Shown here piece after piece: positions 20,508 through 31,489 of a stretch of 64,000 bases of DNA; the stretch's first letter is position 1; each line of letters opens with the position of its first letter. This stretch comes from Polytrichum commune (taxonomy: Eukaryota > Streptophyta > Polytrichopsida > Polytrichales > Polytrichaceae). Where the stretch lies: the NCBI GenBank assembly GCA_950295325.1, contig OX485808.1, forward strand, positions 30,526,527-30,590,526, read 5' to 3'. The position numbers were made by a program, and so were the translations under genes. The notes beneath the pieces are model-generated. The model ran no database searches and was not told the DNA's origin. It saw only the letters and a list, made by a program, of their open reading frames with translations.

Positions 20508-20870
20508 CTCAGAACTTAAAAGTTAGGGTAAGGGGCAAAGGGTATTATATTAGGCGTAGGTTACATTACTGGTTTCTTGTGTCTAAAGTGTCTACTCTCG
20601 AAAGGGGGGAGTAGATCTTCTCCTTCATACCTCTGTCCTGTGGGCTTGGGATTGAAGGTAGATCGAACAGACACTTAATTCACGTCGGTCTCCTTCGGAG
20701 ACCGAAGTTGTTATTATTATTATCAATATCAATTGGTTTTCACTTTAGACCAATCGATATAAGGAGATCCCCACCAATGAAAAGGCTCGTTCCTTGAAGC
20801 TCTCAACAATAATGGTCTCCCCTCTACATCATAATCATAATAATAATAATAATAATAATAATAATAGTAT
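20508..20870 (+). other. LINE-A 3' UTR with (AAT)n tail
   Basis: After the RLE stop there is about 330 bp of non-coding sequence with a perfect hairpin at 20,685-20,705 and a short TTA run. It ends in an (AAT)n tract at about 20,837-20,866, which I take as the tail and 3' end. No target duplication can be checked because the 5' end is outside the window. Confidence 0.55.
20685..20705 (+). other. 3' UTR stem-loop of LINE-A
   Basis: TCGGTCTCC, loop TTC, GGAGACCGA: a perfect 9-bp stem. LINE RTs often recognise a 3' RNA stem-loop, so this is a candidate template-recognition structure (inference). Confidence 0.55.
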
Positions 20871-22773
20871 TAACTCCAATCTCTTTTATGGAGGTCAGAG
20901 TAAATAAAATGTATGTTCATAAAGCATCCGTGGTCACGTCCTAAAGGACAATGGCTTTGGGTGCAGATTTGTTTCACCCTTTGCATAGAGTAGATATTAT
21001 ATTAATAACCAATAATTGTTAATAATGATCAATAGTTTGATAATGTTGTGGGTGAATATTTGTCCAAGGGCATTTTGATGTTGAGGAGTAGGATGTAAAG
21101 TGTATTTTGGGAGAAGATAGACACGAAGGCATTGGCTTCATATTGGTTGGGAGTAAGTGTTTTGTGCCTTATATATGATCCAAGTTAAATACTTGGGAAC
21201 TTGTCTGAGTGGACATGGAAGTGACTTGGTATTGGTAAATGTGAATGTATATACGAAATGTGTGTCAACCAGTGGCCTATACTCGAGCAATTGCTAGTTG
21301 AGCTAAAAATGGTTTGTTCCATGACCAATCTTTTACTCATGTGTTGTTTTGCAATGGGATGTGGGGATTTGGTAGCGAGATCCACATTACTTATTTGCTA
21401 AGTTGGAGGATACGAATTATGGTGTTTAAGTCATGGATGGTTTGGTCTATGGTGGCTTGTGGAGGTTTGCCATGGTTTGTCTATTTTCTAGTCTTCTTTT
21501 GTGGGCTAGTATGGAGTGTGCGTATTTTGTAGCTATTGTGTTGATTTATTTAAAATACCATAAAGGTTAATTTATTATATTCAAATCACAATATATTAAC
21601 AACTTAGTTGGTGAAAACATACATTCTCACTAGAAAGCTATAGCATCCAAATACCACGTGACATTAAATACCATAAAAAGTTGAGTCAATCCACGTTTAT
21701 ATGCTCAAAGAAGAGGTAGGACAACTTGTACCTCCTCTCATAGAGACGGGATTATTGAGTATGAGTGTACGCCTCATTTATCCAACACAAAAACTTGACT
21801 CCATATAGGCTCATTACCAATTCATCTCAAATGACGTCGAGTACAATAATCCATGGTATTTGAAGCTAATTCCGGTGTCAAATGAACTAACAAAAGTAAC
21901 CTCTAGGTTGCATACATATTATTTCATAGTTGTTGCATATATAAGTTCATCCCTCTCGATTCTCAAGTTGGACTTACCCCTACATAGTCATGGTTAACTC
22001 ACCTCAAGTGGATTCCATTACCTTATGTTGGGATCCTTGAAGCCAAATTTCATAACATGAAACAATGACTTGGGAATACTCCCTCTCCATTCAAATGTGG
22101 GTTACATGTGCGGTTACTTTCTAACCCAACATGTAAGTGTTAACCTTGGAGATGGTACTTGCAAGCATTGTGAATTAAGATCTCGACATTTGACTACCCA
22201 TGAGAAGAGCCAGAAGTCGGGCTATAAATATATGGTATTTTTGTTCACGTAAAGACCCATGCCAAAATCCCCTTTGTAATTTGAGATAACCTTCTTTTGC
22301 GGAATGCACCCCGCCATACTTGGAAGCAGTATGTATGTTTGGCAAATCTCATTTGACGTTCCACTTTAAATTCAAAGTGTCACGCAATGTTTTCAAAAGC
22401 AAAAAAATGAATGTCAATTGACATCTACATTTCCTTCTCAAATGTCACCTCAATGTCACATGCCTAATAGTATGCACCATTTCAATTTCTAAAGTGTCAA
22501 TTGATGTGTGGTTTTTCTTCTTCACAAGCCACACTACATGTCAAAATCTAAATTGTGCATGTCAATTGACGTGCAGTTTATTTTTGTGTGAGTTTTTGCG
22601 TATCAAATGTCAAAAACTTGCGAATTTTTTGTAAAAAATACACACTGCTTGGATGTAACGTCTCAGTAGTGTAGTAAGTCGAGTCTTGAAGTATTCCATA
22701 GTGTCTTTCGGAGCAGGGTAGGAACTCCAGGAATAGTGCTAGAAGGCGGTGAACATGGTGGGTTTAGGGTTTA
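20871..22773. other. Intergenic; no gene recognised
   Basis: A/T-rich sequence with only short uncharacterised frames. Several copies of GTCAATTGAC-like words occur at about 22,400-22,570. I see nothing I can name. Confidence 0.5.
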
Positions 22774-23173
22774 CTACACTAAATATGATATTTAGTGTCA
22801 TATGGTATTCAATGTCAGCATGGCAACTTTTTGGATGATACTTCTTATGAACATGTGAACGAATATTGTCATGGATGATGGACGAGTTCATCTATTGGCC
22901 AAACCCCGACCTTCTCTTGTCAGCAAAGTTGTGATGAAATATTGTCACGATGGATGATTGAAATTTGGATGAAAAACCACTTGGTAAGTGACGGTAATTG
23001 CAACACTGTAAGTCTATAATCCCCCAATTTTATTTTTATTTTTTAAATACAAAGAACGACAAATAATGGTGGGTTAACATTTAGTGTTGGTGACACTACA
23101 ATGCCGCGGTTTACAATTAGTATTGAGCAAGACGATTACAATTGGTGGACACTAAATATGGTAATTAGTGTAG
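22774..23173. mobile_element. MITE, 400 bp, with terminal inverted repeats and TA target duplication
   Basis: The left end CTACACTAAATATGATATTT pairs with the right end, whose reverse complement reads CTACACTAATTACCATATTT; similarity extends for about 27 bp. Both ends are flanked by TA (22,772-22,773 and 23,174-23,175), the duplication made by Tc1/mariner-type (Stowaway-like) elements. There is no coding capacity. A related degenerate end (ACACTAAATATGATGTTTAG) occurs near 48,959. Confidence 0.75.
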
Positions 23174-23175
23174 TA

Positions 23176-26100
23176 GCGAAGGCCGGTGACAGCAGTAGCG
23201 GACTTCATTTACCCGAACGGTCTGATAAGTACGATCGATCTACCGAAGGGTAGATAAAAGATTCTCTAACATTTCTTTATTGATTGTACACCCCTCCCAT
23301 TATGTTAACTGTCATTTAGAGTTCATGATGTATTTTAAACAAAACAAAACAAAAAAAAACAATTTTCCTTGGTGTCCATTTGTATATTGTGTCTAGCCAC
23401 CACCGACTCAAATATAAGTGTCCAATAAAGGTATGTATTGACTAAAAGTAACGTTATACATAAAAGAAACGTTAGGCTTGTTCCGTGTTCGTACATTCAA
23501 GGGTTTTAAACATGTGCAAGTCGTACATAGTATTGGGTTGGGTTTGAGTACGCCTGCCTCAACCCTTACATGTCTAAGGGGGGCTCAATTATAATGCCTT
23601 AGATGAAATTTCTACAAGTTTTCAGCGAGTTTTAATGTTATAGGTTTGTAAAATTTTAATAAGTATATGTGAAGGAGAGAAATTGAGTATAATCATATGT
23701 GATATTAATGATCAATACACTAAGTCTTTATCTGCATCTTATTCACTTAGGTTGTGCGTTTGAACTCGAACATCAAGGTATTCAACCTTTAATCAGTCAT
23801 TGATCTTTTTTAGATATGGTCCGTTATTACACAAGTATTTATATATGTAGGTCAAATGTATGTCTATAATGCACAAGGTGGCCCAAACATAGGCATGGCT
23901 AGGGCATGGCTAGACGCCTTGCTATTTGAATTGGGTCCCCACGTACATTACTTCAGATGAAAACAAAGCTAACAATTATGTTGCTTGTTTACTTACTTCA
24001 AAAACTAATATGAATCCAAAATTAGCATTGGAAACCCCAAATTACTCTAAGGGAACCTACATGGACTATGTTTTTACTAGATCCCCTTTACCTCTGTAAA
24101 TTTGGTAGGTCCCAAACCAAATAGCAAGACATCTAGCCAAGGTTTAAAGCCCAAGTTACCATGCTAGAACCAGTTACCTTAAACACTAGACTCCAAATTC
24201 TCACGTTCGTTTATCAAGACCCATTTTTAACTCATCGATCCTTGCGACAACATTCAATGAGTAGCATGTGAAACTTTTGTGCTAATTTTCCACTCACACT
24301 AATAGGATCATTTAGAGTAGTGGCAATGCCCTCTAAATCACGTAGAAGCACTCGTGATAACTTAACGGACCCTTTGAGCACTTGTTATACTAATTTCTTG
24401 TATGCTTTATATATGTATATTTATACAATTGATATAAATTTGTGTTCTCTTTTTTGGTGGGGTGACCTAATGTGGTTACTAATGTATATCTATATAAAAT
24501 GCACCTAATGTATATCTATATATCTATATCTATATCTATACCTATATCTATATCTATGTCTATATCTATATCTATTTATCTCTCTCTATATATCTATATA
24601 TCTCTATCTTTATCTCTCTCTCTATATATATATCTATATATATATAATTCTTTCGCTTCTTTCTTCTTCTTCTTCGTTACGTTTCTCTACCAAGGAGTTA
24701 TGGGTATAGGTCCTTAGAATAGTACATACAATTATATATATTTTGAAGTATTGGACAAAAACAAATGTCAAAATTGGGTGTCTCACAACATCAGGTGCTT
24801 CTACTGCAATATCAACTCATAATGTTTTCCCATCATAAGGTGTCTAGTATGGACTTGGTAACCAACGAGGGCCAATATTTACATGGACTAAATTAAACCA
24901 TTTAATTGAATTATTGTTGTCAATGTTAACATTACCAATAATCCATGCCAATTTTCCAAAAAATGTATTTAAGATGTTGAATCTTCAAATTACAATGAAG
25001 GTGTGCGATACCAGTAACCTATCTTTTAGTGTGTTTCTTTGATTTTCTTCTAATTATCATTATTGTTTTAAAAAATTTACATAGCCATGACATGCTTGGA
25101 GATTATCAACTCCTCCCGCCACAATTCTTATATGGAAAGTTTTGCATCAAGTATTGTAGCTCTCTAGCAGCTTGGGCACCTTTCTACTTCATAATTAATA
25201 AAAGTGTGAAAGTAAGTCAGGCAACCCATAAAACAATATTCTAAAATTGGGTAGATTCAAAAAGTAATTTCTAGTAAGTTAGATATTCAGCGAAGTCATT
25301 TCTATAATTCATGGATGGGTTTCCTAATGTCATATGTGGCAACTACGATCAATCTAGACACTTCCCTTAACCAACATTCCTTACTCTAAAGTTTGCCTTT
25401 TACTTGTATGTCAGGGTTTTGCTTGGCAACATATTTTGCTTTTAGGCACTCTTTTACTTGTATGCCAGGGTTTCTATTGTAATTTTAGGCACTCTTTAAA
25501 AAGAAATTGGACAGACAATGAAATTAATTTCCCAGAAAATTCAGGCATCTTCAAAATTAATATTTTTCTACCCAAGCTGCTAGAGAGCTACGATATCACA
25601 AACTAGTATCACCTACTACTCAGAGCTACACTATGTTGTGACTCTCACAACAGAGCCTACAATAAGAATGGAGAGTTCCATATTTTAATTACCCAAAATT
25701 AATACTACAAACATTTTACTTATTTACAAGGTTTATTCTTGATATATCTAAACAAAATCATGTTTTGGTAGGGAGTTTTCTTCCACTTTGCACATTTGAT
25801 AATGTGTTGAGGAGTATTCAAGTGCTCTTGGACCCCCTGGTTTTTGATGAAATGAAGAGAAGGTGTTTGACTTTAGCCATGAAACTACTAGGAAACAAAT
25901 GATCTTCATGGCAAAGTTTTAAAGGCACCTAAACTATCAGTTTTAGAAGTTTGACAAGGACATGACTACTTTGGTGTTGAACTTACTCTAAGTAAAAAAA
26001 CTCTCAAAAGCACGGAAAACTCTTCAAACAAATCATCCAAACTAATTGTACAAACTTCTTTTTTGTTATTTTGATTTATTATAGTTGAGTTATCAATTGT

Positions 26101-27719
26101 GAAGAAATGTCACACATAGTCAATAGTGTATTCTCAAGCTTTAGAGATTAATCTCCAACCCATAACACATTTTTCAATCATTGATTCCTTCTTACTTAAC
26201 CCCTAAGCATCTATGAGGCCATGTCCAAGCCTCTCCATATACAAAAATGTGTATTTGAACTTGGGGGGGGGGGGTATTCACCTACTAAAATGGATTGTAA
26301 GGCATGGTAATTTTGAAATATGGTAAAATTTTGTGACTATGAGCACTCTATGGGTAATTCCAAATTTCTTGAATGATTGAGTTAATGATACCCTATACTA
26401 CTCATATGGGTAAAAAAAATATTTTAAATATAGAATCCATAATATCATGAATTCTAGAAAGCGTATTATAGTTTATAAACTCCATTCATCGGGTGGAAAC
26501 TTCTACAAAGACAAAGAATAATGAAATCTTGATATACAAACAGTTGGGGTGATGATTTTATGACTGACTTCAATTATCCCTCAATTCTTCATGTAAATTC
26601 AACAATTATACATCCATTCTTTGTTACTAAAATGCAAGGTATGTGAATAGTCATATCTACTCTCCTTATTTCCATGGTATTTTATATGTACCACTTACGT
26701 AATTTTATGATGTTATGTCAAATACTACATTACATACATAAATGTTTCACACACTAACATCACTATTTTACATATATTAATATGCAAGATCCTATATTTT
26801 ATCCCGTGTAGTTCCTAGTTTTTTTTTTGCTAGTGTCCCCCCCCATTGGTTGAACTACATGCTTTCATTACTTGGTTGATCATGTCCAAAGCAATGCTAT
26901 CTAAAAGTTACGCATTCTTTTGATAGTTTCACATTGATATAAAATTTGGAATTAGTTATAATTTGGGTTAAAAGACACAACCCTTTTTACCAATGTCGAG
27001 TTCGTATCATTCGGGTATCTAAGGTAGACATGCCTAATTTAATTACTTATGCTAATCAAACACTTGTATTTCAGTAGTACATGGTTTGGTGTGATTTTGT
27101 GAACATATACCAAAAAGACGCATGTTTAAAGGGGACCGGAATCGGTGTTCAAAATATGATATCCATTCTAGGCTCCAAAACTAAACATAATTTTGGGGAA
27201 GGGGATACATATGATCATTTAGGAGCCATTTAGCAAGTGCAAAAATCCTCACTTTGATAATAAATAAGATATTCACATGAGCTCCAAATATTACGAGGAA
27301 AGTGGTCCATGGCCTTGATTTAGACTTGCTAAACCATCTCATAGGTACTAACCGCGTGCTTCATATCCTAGGAGAAGTGGGCTAGACTGATTTATCCCAA
27401 TCAGTGTGTGTTACTATTCGGAGTCATGCATTGCTATAACCATTTAACGAGAACGTAGCATTTTACCAAGCAAAGTCATTTATATAGCCTAGAATATCCA
27501 ATTGAACTTTCGTTAAGGAACATTGAACTCCCGAGTAAGATGTTATTGCACCGTGTAACTCCGAGTAGTGACATGCACTAATTGGGATAATCAAGTGTGG
27601 GTGGAAAAAAAGTAAGCATTTAAAGCCCACCTATCTTAATTAGTGTGACACTTAAGTCCCTCCCCACTCAACTAATAACCTAAGTCATGTCGATGATCAT
27701 TACTAAGTAGCTGACTACG
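23176..27719. other. Intergenic; microsatellites only
   Basis: No gene recognised on either strand. It contains the pyrimidine-rich microsatellite at 24,491-24,650 and a poly(G) tract near 26,264. Confidence 0.5.
24491..24650. repeat. (TATATC/TCTA)n microsatellite
   Basis: Runs of TATCTATATC and TCTCTCTATA units. The open frames here are artefacts of the repeat. Confidence 0.9.
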
Positions 27720-28226
27720 TGGCCACTCCCCATTCGCCGTTGGGCGCAAGCAACAACAAAGATCCTGGAAAGTAACGAATGAACTACATGTCCCCCACCC
27801 CGCTGACGTCACCCGGCGCCCAGCGCCCCCTTCCTCCCACCTTCCTTCCCGACGTACCACTTGACCTCCCCGTGCCCGGGTCGCGCCGCCCGACCCGCTC
27901 CTCTGCGTCCCCGTCGTTCCCACCCGGCCCGTCCCTGGCCTCCTTCCTCGGGGAAGCACAAGCACAGCAGCTTCCATAGCCCCTGCCCCGTCCCTGGCCT
28001 CCTTCCTTCACAACACCCACACAGGAGGGAAGCACAAGCACAGCAGCCTCCATAGCCCCGGTCGCCTCTCAACTTGGAGCCCTCTCGCAGAACACCATTT
28101 CTCTCTCTCTCTAGTGCTCGTGTGTACGCCATTTGCAGTGGAGCCCAGTTGAATCACATCTTGTTCCCACCTCCCCTGCATCAACGTTTCAAGCTTTTCG
28201 GGCTGGAATTTGGTGTTTTGTGCAGG
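27720..28226 (+). promoter_or_regulatory. GC-rich island, possible promoter and 5' UTR
   Basis: A sharp GC-rich block in A/T-rich surroundings, with many CpG, ending in a CT-rich tract (TTTCTCTCTCTCTCTAG at about 28,090). Two words (CCGTCCCTGGCCTCCTTCC and GAAGCACAAGCACAGCAGC) are each duplicated between 27,925 and 28,060. Plant core promoters and leaders often look like this, but no coding exon downstream is recognisable, so it may be a decayed gene start. Confidence 0.35.
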
Positions 28227-29274
28227 TTGGGGCGCTGCTTGGAAGGGGAGGGAAGTGGAGGGGAGGGATATGTTGCGGTGGCGATGTCGTGGTGAGTGAT
28301 CGAAAATGGGAGCATTTGGGAGTGGCGGTGAGTGATCCCACCCTTGGAGACGGAAAGAATGTTTGCAGATTTGAACGTGTGGAAGGTTTGGGATGTGTTG
28401 ATGGTTGTCTGTGGAGTTTGGAATGTTGTTGGCTAGAGTTGGAGTTGAGATCAGTTGAGGTTTTAGCTTTAAAATTCAATTTCAGATTTGGGTGTGTGGG
28501 ATCCGCGGCCTTTTGGGCTGATTCTTTGTTGTTGAGATGGGGAGGACATCCTCTGGGCTGGTCTTTACCTTGCTCTGTTTTGTGTTGTTTTGTTGTGTTG
28601 TGTTTTGTTTCATGTTAGTTTAGAGAAGGTGTGTTCGTTTTGGGTACGTTGTTGCATTTCTGGGTGTCCAAAGGGTTCCATCTGGAGTTTACAGTAGTTA
28701 TGTGATGTGTGAGAAGTTGTTGTTGTTGTTGATGGGATGTTGGTAATGTGTTGGGGCGCTGCTTGGAAGGCGAGGGAAGTGGAGGGGAGGGATATGTTGC
28801 GGTGGCGATGTCGTGGTCAGTGATCGAAAATGGGAGCATTTGGGAGTGGCGGTGAGTGATCCCACCCTTGGAGACAGAAAGAATGTTTGCAGATTTGAAC
28901 GTGTGGAAGGTTTGGGATGTGTTGATGGTTGTCTGTGGAGTTTGGAATGTTGTTGGCTAGAGTTGGAGTTGCGATCAGTTGAGGGTTTAGCTTTAAAATT
29001 TAATTTCAGATTTGGGTGTGTGGGATCCGCGGCCTTTTGGGCTGATTCTTTGTTGTTGAGATGGGGAGGACATCCTCTGGGCTGGTCTTCAGCTTGCTCT
29101 GTTTTGCTCTGTTTTGTTTTGTTGTGTTTTGTTTCATGGTAGTTTAGCGAAGGTGTCTTCGTTTCCGGTACTTTGTTGCATTTCTGGGTGTCCAAAGGGT
29201 TCCATCTGGAGTCTACAGTAGTTATGTGATGTGTGAGTGGTTGTTGTTGTTGTTGATGGGATCTTGGTAATGTG
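28227..29274. repeat. Tandem duplication, two units of about 524 bp
   Basis: Copy 1 (28,227-28,750) and copy 2 (28,751-29,274) match nearly base for base, from TTGGGGCGCTGCTTGGAAGG through GATGGGAT[G/C]TTGGTAATGTG. The frames inside (for example 28,813-29,142) have no recognised domain and I do not call them genes. The sequence is G/T-rich on the + strand, like an intron or leader following the GC-rich island. Confidence 0.9.
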
Positions 29275-31489
29275 TTGTTGATGTTGTGCTGATGGTTAAC
29301 AACTTTTCCAAACAGCCTGAGGATATGAAACACATAATTTGTATAAAATGGTTAGCAAATGCTAATGGAGGCCAGTCACTTTCCTCGTAGGTTTTGGAGT
29401 TCTTATGAATATCTTATCCATTACGGAAGTGAAGATTCTTGTACGCATTAAATGGCCATATGGGATGTCTGACATTTATTCAACCTAGAATCTTCTTTTA
29501 ATTCATTCTTCATGAATGTTTCAATTGGTTTCATGTATGTGACGAATGGGCTTAATTTCATACATAGTCAACTTTGATTTCTTTTGCTGAAAAGACCATC
29601 GAAATTTCTCAAACCCTATCGATGACATCCAAAGGCTCAAAAAATGGGACCTCTTACACGTATACGGGTCAAGGGAAGTGGGCTTACTTCAATTACGTAT
29701 CTTAATCGAACATTCAATCAAACTTTTCCTTGGGAAAATGGTGTCACTTGCCATTCAGAACTACTCAATGCTCTAAATTGTTACAAAGAGTGGAAGGTTT
29801 CCGCAAGTTAAGTCGTTAATGTTTTTACATTGTGCAAACACCTTACTTGAGCTTTGCTACATAGATTATCCCCAATCAGTGCATGCGACTATTCGAAATT
29901 ACGTAGTGCAATTACATCCTACTCGGGAGAATGCTTTTTACTACAAAAGGTTCAATACAATAAGTTGTTCAAACATTATAGAACATAAATGACTTTGCTC
30001 AGTAGAATATTGCAACCTCATTAAATAATTATAGCATTACGTAACTTCGCTTATTAACACACAGTAATTGTGATGAACCAGTGTGGTAATAAAGAATTGC
30101 ATTTTGAACATTTTTTTATAGCCTTGCATGACTCTGAATAGTATGGTAAATTAAAAAATACATAAACGGTGCAGGGACCACTAAGTCGCGTTTGTTCCAT
30201 GTCCTAAGTGAAGGAACGTGATCTTCTTCCACAGTGGCTTGGTGGGTTTGAGTGGGCAATGTAGCAGGGGCGCTTGCTTGGCCCTACTTCGTCGGCGCTC
30301 GTGTCCCTAAAATTTTCCTAACGGGGGGAGGTTATAGATTCTATAAGCACCGAATTTCGACACACTCCAAGCGGGTCCTGCCACTCTTGTGTTATCCTGG
30401 TGTTGCACTACTTATTGTCTACCTTGTGAGCTTGCTTTCCGGTGCTATTAAGCTTAATAAGTACCGACAATTTCATCGTGCGTTGGGAGAAGGTGTCAAG
30501 GGTTGTTAAAATTATGTGGTGGACGAGGGTCCATCCAAGCACATTGTCTACCAAGGAGGCCCTCGGCCCAAGTCACGGGCCTCACGATGAATAATAAAAT
30601 CCCCCCAAAAAATGGTGGCCTATGAATGACAAACTTCAAAACTTTAAAACATTAATCACTTTGATTCCAAAATCAACAAGGCGAACTCTCATGGTTGTCA
30701 GATTGAATTTGGCAAGATTTAGTTATTAACATATACAGAAGCATATTGGTGATATAAAGAAACCCATTCAAGATCAAGTCCATCTTATGGCAACAAAATA
30801 AACAATTTGGCCAGTTGTTGTACAAGAATGTTCTACTAGGTGTAAGGCAGAAATACAAAGAACGGTGGAATTAAACTGATTTGGCCAGAAAGTGTGGCTT
30901 GGAATTTGTGCAAGATTTCTTCAATGATGGAGTAGAGGAAATGACGAGGAATCCAAGTTGTTCGTAATTTTATTCCCTTTAAATAATTAGTTAGATTTTT
31001 TCAAAGAGGCAAGCAAGTCAAACTCCCTACTTGTATAATAGGGTCTCCCCAATTTGAGCATCAAAATTTGGTCTATGTTGTTGTTGGGTCGCACTTGTCA
31101 ACATTTGTGATGTTCAAGATTTGAGTTATATGTGAGGTGGAAGATCGTTTGTCCTGGTTTGGTTGTGGTGCGGCGCGGTGATCAATCTTTTGAGTTGGAC
31201 TTGGACGTGGAGGTGAGTGTAGACAGGAAAGCACATTGTGTTGGCCAGGTTGGAGAGGAGTGCCAATGTGTTCTCGACCGGAACGGGGGTGGATGTGTAG
31301 ATTGTTGTGCTCTACACGAGTTGACGGTCTCATGCACTTATACGTCTCAAGTTGTTGTGGTTACATGTATTGTTTCAAACGTTGAATTTCTTCGAGCATC
31401 GGGTGGAGGATGGGGTCCTTAGAAGTTGCTTGCTGATGATGTTTCTAATGGAGTTGGCATGTCAAGGTTTATGAACCAATATGAGGAAG
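29275..31489. other. Intergenic; no gene recognised
   Basis: Only short frames. One of 85 codons (30,252-30,509) has a hydrophobic stretch but no family I recognise, so I leave it uncalled. Confidence 0.5.

Larger units (their letters stand above)
1..20870 (+). mobile_element. LINE-A: giant Dualen-like non-LTR retrotransposon, interrupted by a gypsy element
   Basis: The element begins left of the window (the end of ORF1 is at 2-199) and ends near an (AAT)n tail at about 20,866. Removing the nested gypsy element leaves at least 10.6 kb. In order it carries an ORF1 tail, an A/C-rich leader with four related modules, a 2A motif, an APE endonuclease, RT, a connector, RNase H, and a CCHC plus R2-type RLE. 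The coding strand is strikingly rich in A and C. The copy is dead: frameshifts lie near 14,030, 15,975 and 19,675, and nonsense codons at 14,704 and 18,517. Presence of both APE and RLE is diagnostic of the Dualen/RandI group; the group assignment is inference from motifs. Confidence 0.8.

Noticed and set aside
24472-24717. Ile/Ser-rich frame of 81 codons
   Set aside because: Translation of a TATATC microsatellite.
27672-28132. Overlapping Arg/Gly-rich minus-strand frames in the GC-rich island
   Set aside because: Low-complexity composition, overlapping frames on both strands, no domain.
28133-29333. Frames of 96-211 codons on both strands of the 524-bp duplication
   Set aside because: Both strands are open over the same DNA and the peptides have no recognisable domain; no splice or start evidence.
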